A DNA stretch of 38,029 nucleotides from a virus: the IMG/VR virus record IMGVR_UViG_3300044970_000517, positions 1 to 38,029 of that record; one strand, written 5' to 3'. Positions 16,638 to 22,997 of the stretch are shown here, one piece after another. A program made the position numbers and the translations under genes. Position 1 is the first letter of the stretch; each line of letters opens with the position of its first letter. The notes under the pieces were generated by a model. That model saw only the letters and a list, made by a program, of their open reading frames with translations, ran no database searches and had not been told where the DNA came from.

Positions 16638-16641
16638 GCAA
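16614..16641 (-). promoter_or_regulatory. Leftward extended -10 promoter for the replication operon
   Basis: On the - strand, -35 TTGCAT (16641-16636) is separated by 16 bases from -10 TACAGT (16619-16614), with TGG in the extended -10 position. The start point would fall at or within two bases of the RHH ATG (16606). It overlaps the rightward promoter, so the two polymerases would compete. Confidence 0.5.
16617..16634. promoter_or_regulatory. 18-bp palindromic operator between divergent operons
   Basis: GTACCACAACGGTGATAC is symmetric with GTAyCAC half-sites around a 4-bp centre and one mismatch. It covers the TG and the first three bases of both extended -10 elements. It is a candidate binding site for the adjacent RHH protein. 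Confidence 0.5.
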
Positions 16642-16667
16642 GCACGTTCAACGACAGGAGAGAAGCG

Positions 16668-17042
16668 ATGACACAACCCGAAGCCCTGCGGCTGGCTGAT
16701 GCGCTGCAGCAGCAAACAGTGTGGGAGGGTCATTACGGCCCGAGCTACTTGCGCGACTTGTTGCCAGAAGCCGCCGCCGAACTGCGCCGCTTGCACGCGG
16801 AGAATGAAGCACTGCGCGAAGCCAACGAGGCTTTCGGCAAGCGGCAAGAATGGTGGAACGAGCGGATGGTTGCCCTTGAGCAGCAGCGCGATGCGCTGCT
16901 GGAGGCGTTGAAAAGCACGGGGCTGTTTTTGCACCACTGCTGGTGCGATGTGCAGATGAACGACTACTCGTTCGAGAAGCTGAATCAGCAGATGCAGATC
17001 GTTGACGCCGCCATCGCCAAAGCAGAAGGAGAGGAAGCATGA
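16668..17042 (+). CDS. Coiled-coil phage accessory protein, 124 aa
   Basis: The ATG follows AGGAGA at good spacing and is the first gene of the rightward operon. The sequence begins EALRLADALQQQTVWEG and then becomes a long heptad helix (AAAELRRLHAENEALREANE and MVALEQQRDALLEAL), a pattern seen in many small phage proteins of Burkholderiales-type phages. A single HCWC motif lies near residues 90-93. No enzymatic domain is visible and the function is unknown. It overlaps the next gene by four bases (ATGA). Confidence 0.75.
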   Translation: MTQPEALRLADALQQQTVWEGHYGPSYLRDLLPEAAAELRRLHAENEALREANEAFGKRQEWWNERMVALEQQRDALLEALKSTGLFLHHCWCDVQMNDYSFEKLNQQMQIVDAAIAKAEGEEA

Positions 17043-17677
17043 CCACCCTACGCGAAGCCGCCCAGCAGGCGCTGGATGCGTTGGAGAAAGCCGTTGTTGC
17101 CTTCGGTCCTGGGTTGACGTTGCAGCAAAACGCCATTACAGCCCTACGGCAAGCGCTGGCAGAGCAGGATGACGACCTGACCGCCGCATGGATGGCGGGA
17201 GCGGCAGAGGAACGCAAGCGGGCAGAACAGGCGCAGCCCGCATACTGGGGCGTGTTTGAAGGTGGTAATTTGCACGACTTCTTCCCTGTGCGCGAAATGG
17301 CCGAAGAGATGGCGTACTACAAAGGTAGTCATGCGGTTGTGGGGCCTATCTACACCACCCCGCCCGCGCAGCAGGCCGAGCCGGTGCAGGAGCCGGTGGC
17401 GTGGATGGTCAAAGACGAGGGGCTGTACTGGACTGAGGAAGCCGCCATTCGCCGTACCGACCAGTTCGTGGAGCCGCTTGACGTGGTGCCCCTCTACACC
17501 ACCCCGCCCGCGCCGCAGTCGCTGCGTGACCTGTGCGCGGCGGCATATCAGGTCGTCGGGGTAGCAGACGGGCCGGTCGAGATGCTCGACAACCTCTGGG
17601 CCGCAGCAGAGGGTGAGCCGCTTCCTCACGATCCGGGTGCCGGCCTTCCGTGGTCACCACCAGCCCCGCAGCGATGA
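17039..17677 (+). CDS. Phage accessory protein with repeated YTTPPA motifs, 212 aa
   Basis: The start overlaps the previous stop (ATGA). The N-terminus is helical (TLREAAQQALDALEKAVV), followed by two copies of a motif in which a short aromatic segment ends in IYTTPPAQQ or LYTTPPAPQ; between them lies EPVAWMVKDEGLYWTEEAA. These EPVAW/YTTPPA units are modular in small proteins of GC-rich proteobacterial phages and vary in copy number. The DNA encoding the two YTTPPA copies is nearly identical over about 20 bases (near 17351 and 17495). The function is unknown. A stem-loop follows the gene. Confidence 0.75.
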   Translation: MTTLREAAQQALDALEKAVVAFGPGLTLQQNAITALRQALAEQDDDLTAAWMAGAAEERKRAEQAQPAYWGVFEGGNLHDFFPVREMAEEMAYYKGSHAVVGPIYTTPPAQQAEPVQEPVAWMVKDEGLYWTEEAAIRRTDQFVEPLDVVPLYTTPPAPQSLRDLCAAAYQVVGVADGPVEMLDNLWAAAEGEPLPHDPGAGLPWSPPAPQR

Positions 17678-17685
17678 CTGGCCCC

Positions 17686-17718
17686 AAAGAAAAAAGGCCC
17701 GCCGGGTGAGGGCGGGCC
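17686..17718 (-). terminator. Rho-independent terminator oriented leftward
   Basis: GGCCCGCC (17696-17703) pairs with GGCGGGCC (17711-17718) across a 7-nt loop. A-rich sequence at 17686-17695 becomes a T-tract when read on the - strand, so it would stop leftward transcription; on + no T-tract follows. It lies between two rightward genes and may block antisense read-through. Confidence 0.65.
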
Positions 17719-17772
17719 GAAGTCGCACGGATTGCAACAGGAGGAGAGTCCCGAAAAGGACAACGGTAGTCT

Positions 17773-20277
17773 ATGTCATCATCAAGCACTGTGCAACACC
17801 CCGCGTCCGTGGACGCCTACATCCGCCACGGCTGGTCGCTCGTGCCCATCCCGCACGGCAGCAAGGGTCCGCAGACACACGGGTGGAACCGACGTGAGGC
17901 TGCGCTGCAGTCCAGCGTCAGCCTGCCGCCGAACCACGGGATCGGGCTGGCCCACGCATACAGCGGAACGATGGCGCTGGACATCGACGACTGGCCTATC
18001 GCCGCGTCGATGCTGATGCTGGCCGGCATCGACCTCCAGTCGCTCTACGATGCCCCCGATGCGGTGGTGATTGACTCTGGTCGACCAGGGCACGGCAAGT
18101 TGATCTACTCGATGCCGTTCGGCCTGGCGCTGCCGTCGAAGAAACTGATGGTGGACATAGAGGGAAAGGGGAAGAACTACCTTGACTTCCGCTGCGCTAC
18201 GGCGGACGGCCTGACGGTGCAGGACGTGCTGCCGCCGACGATCCACCCGCAGACGCAGCAACCGTACCGATGGGCTGGCCGGGGGCACTGGTCTCGCCTG
18301 CCCGTCATCCCGATGGCACTTCTCAACCTGTGGCAGACGATGCTGGCCGAGGGTGAGCGGCAAGAGCCGGTTGCATCAACCGAGGTCGCCACGGCAGAGT
18401 GGGACGAGGTGCGCTCCGCGCTGCAGGCGATCCCGGCGACGTGCAGCCGCGACGAGTGGATCTCCTGCGGCATGGCGATTCACCACGCCGCCACCGCGCA
18501 GAACATGCTGGCCGAGGGCTATCGGCTGTGGCATGCATGGAGCGCCAGCGCACCGTCGAAGTACCCTGGGCCGCGCGTCGTCGAAGCACAGTGGCGCAGC
18601 TTCCGCAGCGACAAGGCCACGGTGGTGCGTCTGGGCACGCTGTTCGCACTCGCTCGCCGGCACGGGTGGACCAAGCCATCGCCCGACGCATCGGCGCTGT
18701 TCCGCCCCGTCTCGCAACTGGTGACGCCGACGCAGCTCGCAGCGATGGTGGCAGACCAGGCACCTCCAGCGCCGCAGATCGACCCGTCCCTGTGGCCCGA
18801 GCCGCTGGCCCGTCGAGCCGTCGAAGTGTCGGAGCACGTCGGCTGCGATCCGCTGATCCCGTTGTACGCCGGCCTGGCTGCGATCAGCGGGGTGGCCGAT
18901 GCCCGCTCCCGGTTGCGACTGATGGAAGGGTACGAGGTGCCGCCGGTGGTGTGGCTGATGGTGGTGGGCAGTCCAGCAGACAAGAAGTCCCCGGGCTCGC
19001 AGCCGATGATCGAGCCGCTGCACACGCTTGAATCCGAGGACGTGCCCCGGTGGAAGAAGGCCCTACTTTCATGGGAGGCGCAGGAAGCGCTCTACAGCGC
19101 CCAGAAGAAGGACTATCTCGAAGCGGCATCGACCGGCATCGGCATGGGTGAACTGCCCCCGGTGATCGAACTGCCAGCGCAGCCGCAGCCGCTGCGGATC
19201 AAGGTGAGCGACATCACGTCGCAGAAGCTGGTGCGCTACTCGGCGGATCGTCCCCGGGGGCTGCTGTGCTTCCTCGATGAAATGTCGGCGTGGACCCGGA
19301 AGATGTACGACCGAGGATCTAGCGAGGATCGGTCAGCGTGGGTGCAGGCTTACGAGGCGCGGCGATACGAGATGGATCGGGTGGGCAGCGGGTCCATCAT
19401 GGCCGAAACCTTTGCAATCAGCGTCTACGGGAACATCCAGCCTGCAGTGCTGCGCCAGTCGGTCGAGTACCTAGCATCCGACGGCCTGCTGCAGCGCTTT
19501 GTTCCGGGCATTCTGGACACGACTCGCACGCGACGAGGTGAGCCGGGGCCGACTGCGGGGCCGCAGGAATGGGAGCAGATCGTTCGTCTCGTCCACAGTC
19601 TGCCGACGAGCACGTACACGCTCTCACCCGAGGCATTCGACCTGTTCCGGCAGTTTCAACTATGGTTCGAGCAGAGCAAGCGCGACGAGGTGACGCTGCA
19701 GTCGGATGACTCGTACTTGACCGCCTACGGCAAGCTGGAGGGCACGACAGCACGCATCACGCTGCTGTGGCACTTGATCGAGGCCCCTTTCTCGACCGTG
19801 GTGCAGGCCGACACTCTGGCACGGGCGATCCGGTTCACCCGTGAGTACCTAATCCCCGCGCTTCGGTACACGCTCTCGCATATCACCACCAGCGAACCCT
19901 TCGACGCATGGGTTCGTGATTACCTGCTGTATCACTGCGAGGGGCGCGAGTCGATCACCCTGTCAGACATCAGGCGTGGAGCTCGCCGGCAACTGGAGGC
20001 GATCCGCTCGCCAGCCGTCCAGGACCAGATGGTGCTCGAAGCAATGGAACCGCTCGAACGTGCGGGGTGGGTGATCAAGAGCGAGGGTACGTCTGTTCGG
20101 TCGGTGCAATGGGCGATCAACCCGGCGGTCGCCCAGGCATTCGCGGATCAGCGGCGGAAGATCGTGCTTGCCAGGCAGCGCCAGCAGGACGAGCGCACGC
20201 GGATCGCCAAGCTGCCCAGGCGCATCGTGGCCGGGTACGATCCAGCATGGGACGACGAACTGCAGACAGGTACGTGA
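17773..20277 (+). CDS. Prim-pol primase fused to DUF3987 helicase-like domain, 834 aa
   Basis: Residues 1-170 are a bifunctional primase/polymerase (prim-pol, AEP) domain with catalytic D70 and D72 (ALDIDDW), the SGRPGHGKLIY motif near 102-112 and a downstream LDFR. Residues 208-300 resemble PriCT (EVRSALQAIPATCSRDEW). From 340 onward is DUF3987, with a variant P-loop VGSPADKKSPG (398-408) and Walker B LLCFLDEMSAW (497-507), then helical C-terminal domains. The protein should prime phage DNA synthesis and couple to unwinding. The likely start is the ATG at 17773, with AAGGA 11 bases upstream, which is somewhat far. A GNRA-loop terminator follows directly. Confidence 0.9.
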   Translation: MSSSSTVQHPASVDAYIRHGWSLVPIPHGSKGPQTHGWNRREAALQSSVSLPPNHGIGLAHAYSGTMALDIDDWPIAASMLMLAGIDLQSLYDAPDAVVIDSGRPGHGKLIYSMPFGLALPSKKLMVDIEGKGKNYLDFRCATADGLTVQDVLPPTIHPQTQQPYRWAGRGHWSRLPVIPMALLNLWQTMLAEGERQEPVASTEVATAEWDEVRSALQAIPATCSRDEWISCGMAIHHAATAQNMLAEGYRLWHAWSASAPSKYPGPRVVEAQWRSFRSDKATVVRLGTLFALARRHGWTKPSPDASALFRPVSQLVTPTQLAAMVADQAPPAPQIDPSLWPEPLARRAVEVSEHVGCDPLIPLYAGLAAISGVADARSRLRLMEGYEVPPVVWLMVVGSPADKKSPGSQPMIEPLHTLESEDVPRWKKALLSWEAQEALYSAQKKDYLEAASTGIGMGELPPVIELPAQPQPLRIKVSDITSQKLVRYSADRPRGLLCFLDEMSAWTRKMYDRGSSEDRSAWVQAYEARRYEMDRVGSGSIMAETFAISVYGNIQPAVLRQSVEYLASDGLLQRFVPGILDTTRTRRGEPGPTAGPQEWEQIVRLVHSLPTSTYTLSPEAFDLFRQFQLWFEQSKRDEVTLQSDDSYLTAYGKLEGTTARITLLWHLIEAPFSTVVQADTLARAIRFTREYLIPALRYTLSHITTSEPFDAWVRDYLLYHCEGRESITLSDIRRGARRQLEAIRSPAVQDQMVLEAMEPLERAGWVIKSEGTSVRSVQWAINPAVAQAFADQRRKIVLARQRQQDERTRIAKLPRRIVAGYDPAWDDELQTGT

Positions 20278-20300
20278 AAAGGGGCCGCGAGGCCCCTTTT
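20277..20300. terminator. Bidirectional rho-independent terminator
   Basis: A perfect 10-bp stem AAAAGGGGCC/GGCCCCTTTT with a GCGA tetraloop separates the convergent prim-pol gene and HTH operon. The T-run continues on + as TTTTCTTCT and the A-run on the other side supplies the T-tract for - transcripts. Confidence 0.9.
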
Positions 20301-20316
20301 CTTCTGGTGCAGTGGT

Positions 20317-20589
20317 TCACTTCCTCCCCGGCATCAACTGCTCGTGGATCCCCGGCGCGAGAGCCTCCACGGTGCCGAGCACGTCCAGCAGACGATGGAG
20401 CAGGGCAGGGGGCTCGCGGTGCCCGTCTCGCCAGTTCCTGAAGGTAGCAACGGGCACGCCCAGGTACTGTGCCATGCCCTGCGCCGATAAATCGAGCCGT
20501 GCCTGTACGAGTGACAGGGTGACGCTGGCATCGGTGGCGCGAGTGGCGCGTACCCGGGGGCGTCCGGGGGATCGGGTGGTGTCGGTCAT
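20317..20589 (-). CDS. Cro/CI-like helix-turn-helix regulator, 90 aa
   Basis: The ATG follows GGAGG and overlaps the microprotein stop (ATGA). The core is a HTH: LSAQGMAQYLGVPVATFRNW with the recognition helix VATFRNWRDGHREPP, typical of XRE/Cro-like or CopG-antitoxin-type regulators. A basic, probably flexible N-terminus (TTRSPGRPRVRATRA) may grip the minor groove. It is the last gene of the leftward small-gene operon and is closed off by the bidirectional terminator. Without an associated repressor/integrase module, its role (early/late switch or autoregulation) is not determined. Confidence 0.8.
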   Translation of the reverse strand: MTDTTRSPGRPRVRATRATDASVTLSLVQARLDLSAQGMAQYLGVPVATFRNWRDGHREPPALLHRLLDVLGTVEALAPGIHEQLMPGRK

Positions 20590-20666
20590 TCGTCATCCTC
20601 CTGTTCAGTGAGCACCAGCGCCACGAGTAGCGCGGCGATTGTTCCAATGATTCCCGCGATGATCAT
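20586..20666 (-). CDS. 26-aa single-pass membrane microprotein
   Basis: The ATG at 20666 overlaps the stop of the upstream gene (ATGA) and its TGA overlaps the HTH start (ATGA), so all three are coupled. The product MIIAGIIGTIAALLVALVLT plus EQEDDE is one transmembrane helix followed by an acidic tail. A GGGGG stretch upstream could act as ribosome-binding site. The double overlap supports it being a real gene. The function is unknown. Confidence 0.65.
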   Translation of the reverse strand: MIIAGIIGTIAALLVALVLTEQEDDE

Positions 20667-20917
20667 CGGTTGCCCCCGCTGGTGACACGTGCAGCGTAGT
20701 CGGCAGCTGCGCGGTCGGCATAGTCCGCATCAGGGATCGGGTCAAGTTCGTCCGATTCATCCTCACCCGATGCTTGCCATTCGATTCCGTGCGCTGCGCA
20801 CATAGCGCGCGCGTCCTCCTCGCCTATCCAGCCCAGGCAGCGGGCGAGCAGGGGCGCTGGGTCGAGTAGACCCTCCTCGATCATCTCTAGCAGTTGCGTG
20901 GTGCATTCGCGGGTCAT
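20663..20917 (-). CDS. Acidic small phage protein, 84 aa
   Basis: It is coupled at both ends by ATGA overlaps. The sequence begins MTRECTTQLLEMIEEGLLDP and contains CLGWIGEEDARAMCAAHGIE followed by an acidic segment (EDESDELDPIPDADYADR). It resembles a family of small host-takeover or accessory proteins in GC-rich phages, but I recognise no domain. The strong negative charge could allow DNA mimicry or binding to a host factor; this is speculative. Confidence 0.7.
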   Translation of the reverse strand: MTRECTTQLLEMIEEGLLDPAPLLARCLGWIGEEDARAMCAAHGIEWQASGEDESDELDPIPDADYADRAAADYAARVTSGGNR

Positions 20918-21204
20918 TCGTCATCCTTCAGTGACTTGCACAGCTCGATGATCTGCGCATGGGTGGTGCCCTTAGGGGCGATTAGTTCGTAGTGTTGCCC
21001 GCCGATGCGTGCGCAGAATGTGTACAGATCATCGGTCTGACACTCGGGCACGCGGAAGCTTTCGGTGTCGCCGACCCGATGCCAGTCGGCGGGGAAAAGA
21101 ACCTCGAACATGTCGAAGAAGCGCGACTCTTCGATGCGGCGAGGTGCTTCCCCGCGGTTGCGTCGCATCGCGTCATAACGGGCCATCGTCTCTTCGTATG
21201 TCAT
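20914..21204 (-). CDS. Hypothetical phage protein, 96 aa
   Basis: It overlaps both neighbours by four bases (ATGA). The sequence has an N-terminal helix (MTYEETMARYDAMRRNRGEA) and a mixed alpha/beta body (FFDMFEVLFPADWHRV, YTFCARIGGQHYELIAP). The end LKDDE resembles the acidic ends of neighbouring small proteins. There is no recognisable domain. Tight coupling and good codon pattern make it a credible gene. Confidence 0.7.
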   Translation of the reverse strand: MTYEETMARYDAMRRNRGEAPRRIEESRFFDMFEVLFPADWHRVGDTESFRVPECQTDDLYTFCARIGGQHYELIAPKGTTHAQIIELCKSLKDDE

Positions 21205-21314
21205 TCGTCATCTCCAGTAAAGAAGTCGATCAGGAACGCCACGATGGCGACGATGGCGAAAACAGAAACACCGGTTGCCAACAGGAACGCGGGCAAGTTG
21301 ATCTCGTACCACAT
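21201..21314 (-). CDS. 37-aa membrane microprotein
   Basis: I chose the ATG at 21314 because AGGAG lies eight bases upstream. The frame extends to 21425 but that part is a low-complexity translation without a ribosome-binding site. The product is MWYEINLPAFLLATGVSVFA followed by IVAIVAFLIDFFTGDDE: one long transmembrane segment and an acidic C-terminus. It overlaps the next gene (ATGA). The function is unknown. Confidence 0.6.
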   Translation of the reverse strand: MWYEINLPAFLLATGVSVFAIVAIVAFLIDFFTGDDE

Positions 21315-21442
21315 AGACGGGTCTCCTCTCAGCCGACCATCAGGGCCAGCACGGTTAAGGGTAGGGCGGGAAGCGCCGGCGGCCGGCGCGGCGGTGTCGA
21401 CGTCTAAGACGGGCGGCAGAGACATGGTTGGTCTATTTGGCG

Positions 21443-21604
21443 TTATGCGCTTGGCTCACGTACACGGTCCAGCCACTCGCGCAGCCGCTGCACGCCGATG
21501 CGTTGCAGTTTGGCTTTCTGCGCTTCTGTCAGCCGCACCGGCACAACCACCAGCTTTTCTCCTGGCGGCAGCGCCGGTCGTCCCGGCTTGCGTTTGGTGC
21601 TCAT
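21443..21604 (-). CDS. Cassette-borne basic protein, 53 aa
   Basis: The ATG at 21604 overlaps the preceding stop (ATGA), making it the second gene of a bicistronic cassette; longer starts lie inside the upstream gene. The sequence is STKRKPGRPALPPGEKLVVV followed by PVRLTEAQKAKLQRIGVQRL: a basic AT-hook-like GRP stretch and a helix pair resembling RHH or HTH regulators (VPVRLTEAQ beta-strand then helix). It could be a DNA-binding protein. The TAA stop is the TTA of the boundary GTTATGC at 21442-21448. Confidence 0.7.
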   Translation of the reverse strand: MSTKRKPGRPALPPGEKLVVVPVRLTEAQKAKLQRIGVQRLREWLDRVREPSA

Positions 21605-21786
21605 TTCTTTGCCCATGCTGGAAACGTCCCCATCCAACCATGCCAGTGTTTACGCACCTCTCCCGGCGTTGCCACCTCAAGCCATGAGTCAAGCGCTTGC
21701 CGCCGCTTGCACGGTTCGGCAATTCGCAGCACTTCTAGCCGCAATTTAGACACGTTTGCTCGATTTGCCGTTGTCTTGTTTACCAT
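21601..21786 (-). CDS. Cassette-borne small protein, 61 aa
   Basis: The ATG follows AGGAG seven bases upstream. The protein is basic and helical (RANVSKLRLEVLRIAEPCKR, WLEVATPGEVRKHWHGW). It overlaps the next gene by ATGA, forming a two-gene unit within one cassette, as is common for toxin-antitoxin cassettes; the downstream partner has an RHH-like N-terminus. I cannot assign a toxin fold, so this remains a hypothesis. A candidate promoter lies at 21831-21859. Confidence 0.65.
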   Translation of the reverse strand: MVNKTTANRANVSKLRLEVLRIAEPCKRRQALDSWLEVATPGEVRKHWHGWMGTFPAWAKK

Positions 21787-21830
21787 CGTGCGCTCCTGTT
21801 AGTTGCTGCGCGTTGTGCTGCAGTAGTGTT

Positions 21831-21859
21831 AATGTAATACCGGAACAGCAGGCATGCAA
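21831..21859 (-). promoter_or_regulatory. Candidate promoter inside the first cassette of array 2
   Basis: On the - strand TTGCAT (21859-21854) and TACATT (21836-21831) are separated by 17 bases, about 45 bases before the ATG at 21786. It would let this cassette be expressed independently of an integron promoter. Confidence 0.4.
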
Positions 21860-21884
21860 CCACTATTGTGTAACACCGAAACGC

Positions 21885-21941
21885 GCCTAACCCTGCGCTG
21901 GACCGGACAGCCTGCGGCTGCCGGTCAGCTCTGCGTTAGGC
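21885..21941 (+). repeat. attC recombination site B (57 bp)
   Basis: GCCTAAC (21885-21891) and GTTAGGC (21935-21941) flank arms GCTGGACCGGACAGCC and, as complement of the right arm, GCTGACCGGCAGCC. The left arm has one extra G, so the polarity is +. The crossover is at G21935/T21936; the TTA there is the stop of the next gene on -. Confidence 0.85.
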
Positions 21942-22316
21942 GTCACCACTTGTCGCCTTGGTGCGCTGCCATCCCATGTTGGCAAACAGCTTCACCCCGC
22001 GCTCGTTCAGGCGCCAGCCGCGCCGCTTTGCTCGCGGCTCGTATTCCTCGACGCAAAACTCAGGGACAGGCGCCCAATGGCCGAACGGGATCAGGCAAAA
22101 CGTCGCGCCGCCGATCAGGTCGTCGCTCCAAAACTCCGTCACCATGCGGTCACCGTCACGCGACACGATGCGCCCGATCCGGCCTGCATCTTCGTGCGGC
22201 TTGCCGGCCGTCTTGCATTCGTGATGAAGCATCACAAAAGCACCAGGCGCAAACATCTTTTCTTCCATGCGAGCCATGTGGTCGCGGCGCGCGTCGTCGG
22301 TCGTGTAATCAAGCAT
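21936..22316 (-). CDS. Cassette-borne hypothetical protein, 126 aa
   Basis: The ATG at 22316 has GAGG six bases upstream. Longer starts would translate the attC site and lack a ribosome-binding site. The sequence contains MLDYTTDDARRDHMARMEEK, a small beta-rich core (FAPGAFVMLHHECKTAG, IGRIVSRDGDRMVTEFWSDD) and a basic C-terminal helix (EPRAKRRGWRLNERGVKLFA). This may be a KOW/SH3-like barrel with a C-terminal basic domain. The function is unknown. The TAA stop is contributed by the TTA of attC B's GTTAGGC, exactly at the cassette edge. Confidence 0.75.
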   Translation of the reverse strand: MLDYTTDDARRDHMARMEEKMFAPGAFVMLHHECKTAGKPHEDAGRIGRIVSRDGDRMVTEFWSDDLIGGATFCLIPFGHWAPVPEFCVEEYEPRAKRRGWRLNERGVKLFANMGWQRTKATSGDA

Positions 22317-22340
22317 CTTCGTCCTCATCGTTGCAGTGCT

Positions 22341-22397
22341 GCCTAACTGTCGGTTCAAGCGGACGCCGTGCCGGCGCCGCTTAACCTGGCGTTAGGC
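22341..22397 (+). repeat. attC recombination site C (57 bp), near-canonical
   Basis: GCCTAAC (22341-22347) and GTTAGGC (22391-22397) flank GTTCAAGCGGACGCC and, as complement, GTTAAGCGGCGCC. The single extra C of the left arm is the same asymmetry as in the aadA1 59-base element. This is the clearest attC in the window. Confidence 0.92.
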
Positions 22398-22398
22398 A

Positions 22399-22635
22399 TC
22401 AATGCCCACGGCAGGCGGCGCCCACAAGCTCATGTGCAAGCCGCTGCTGGTTGATGTCAACCGGGGTGCGGCCTTTGTCGGTCTGCGCGTTACGCCACCC
22501 ATGCCAGTAACTGCGGCTCTTGTCGCTGCCCGGCTCGTCTGCGCACGCCAGGCCGTCGCGGTATCCAGCGACGATTTCGTCATCGTCTAAATTGCGCAAG
22601 TCGGCCGCAGTAGCTACGGGCTTGAATTCACTCAT
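22399..22635 (-). CDS. Cassette-borne conserved small protein, 78 aa
   Basis: The ATG follows AAAGG. The sequence contains DDDEIVAGYRDGLACADEPG and KSRSYWHGWRNAQTD. This 'YRDG...SRSYWHGWRN' pattern is one I have seen in small proteins of Burkholderiales phages and prophages. It ends with a TGA 8-10 bases inside the cassette start (22392). The function is unknown. A forward ORF starting just after the core site at 22402 was judged a shadow because this ORF has much better protein-like composition. Confidence 0.75.
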   Translation of the reverse strand: MSEFKPVATAADLRNLDDDEIVAGYRDGLACADEPGSDKSRSYWHGWRNAQTDKGRTPVDINQQRLAHELVGAACRGH

Positions 22636-22658
22636 TGCTTACCTTTCGTTCGTTTGAT

Positions 22659-22715
22659 GCCTAACTATCGGTTCCAGCGGACGGCCTTTGGCCGCCGCTG
22701 AACCTGGCGTTAGGT
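22659..22715 (+). repeat. attC recombination site D (57 bp)
   Basis: GCCTAAC (22659-22665) and GTTAGGT (22709-22715) flank GTTCCAGCGGACGGCC and, as complement, GTTCAGCGGCGGCC, with one extra C on the left arm. Polarity is +. The TTA at 22710-22712 is the stop of the next cassette gene on -. Confidence 0.88.
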
Positions 22716-22997
22716 CCCAGCCGGCTTAATCAGGCCGCCGCTGCCGCCGCAGTCGTGGCACGGGTCGCCTTCGTTGCCATCCTCGCCAGTGCCGCTGCAC
22801 GTCCTGCACGGGTACAGCGGGCGCACACCTGCGCGAGTCATCTTCGCGGGCACAACGTACGCGGCGCGGTAGTCGCTTGTCGCTTTGTCGCTTTGCAACC
22901 ACTCGTCGCTTACGTAAAGCCCGCGGTCGTCCATCCAGTGCGTGGGCCTAACCCCTCGCTCAACCGGACCAATGCCGGCGGGCTGCTTTTGCTCCAT
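22710..22997 (-). CDS. Cassette-borne DnaJ-type zinc-finger protein, 95 aa
   Basis: The ATG at 22997 is seven bases after AGGAG; a GTG two codons earlier is too close to that site. Residues 69-91 carry two CxxCxGxG-like motifs, CRTCSGTG and CHDCGGSG, which form the DnaJ-type zinc ribbon also used by small phage proteins. The N-terminal half includes VRPTHWMDDRGLYVSDEWLQ. Residues 8-16 are encoded by the left arm of attC E, and the Shine-Dalgarno and ATG lie in that attC's loop. The TAA stop coincides with the cassette edge. The function is unknown; protein-protein or nucleic acid binding is possible. Confidence 0.8.
   Translation of the reverse strand: MEQKQPAGIGPVERGVRPTHWMDDRGLYVSDEWLQSDKATSDYRAAYVVPAKMTRAGVRPLYPCRTCSGTGEDGNEGDPCHDCGGSGGLIKPAGT

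Noticed and set aside
21201-21425. Longer start for the 37-aa membrane protein
   Set aside because: The N-terminal extension is low complexity and has no ribosome-binding site, while AGGAG precedes the ATG at 21314.
22077-22346. Forward ORF in the second cassette
   Set aside because: Low-complexity Arg/Ala/His translation, no ribosome-binding site, and shadow of the well-formed leftward gene 21936-22316.
22402-22590. Forward ORF beginning right after the attC core (canonical cassette gene direction)
   Set aside because: It overlaps the leftward ORF 22399-22635, which has a ribosome-binding site and a familiar phage protein pattern; the forward translation is Val/Ala-rich without protein-like features.
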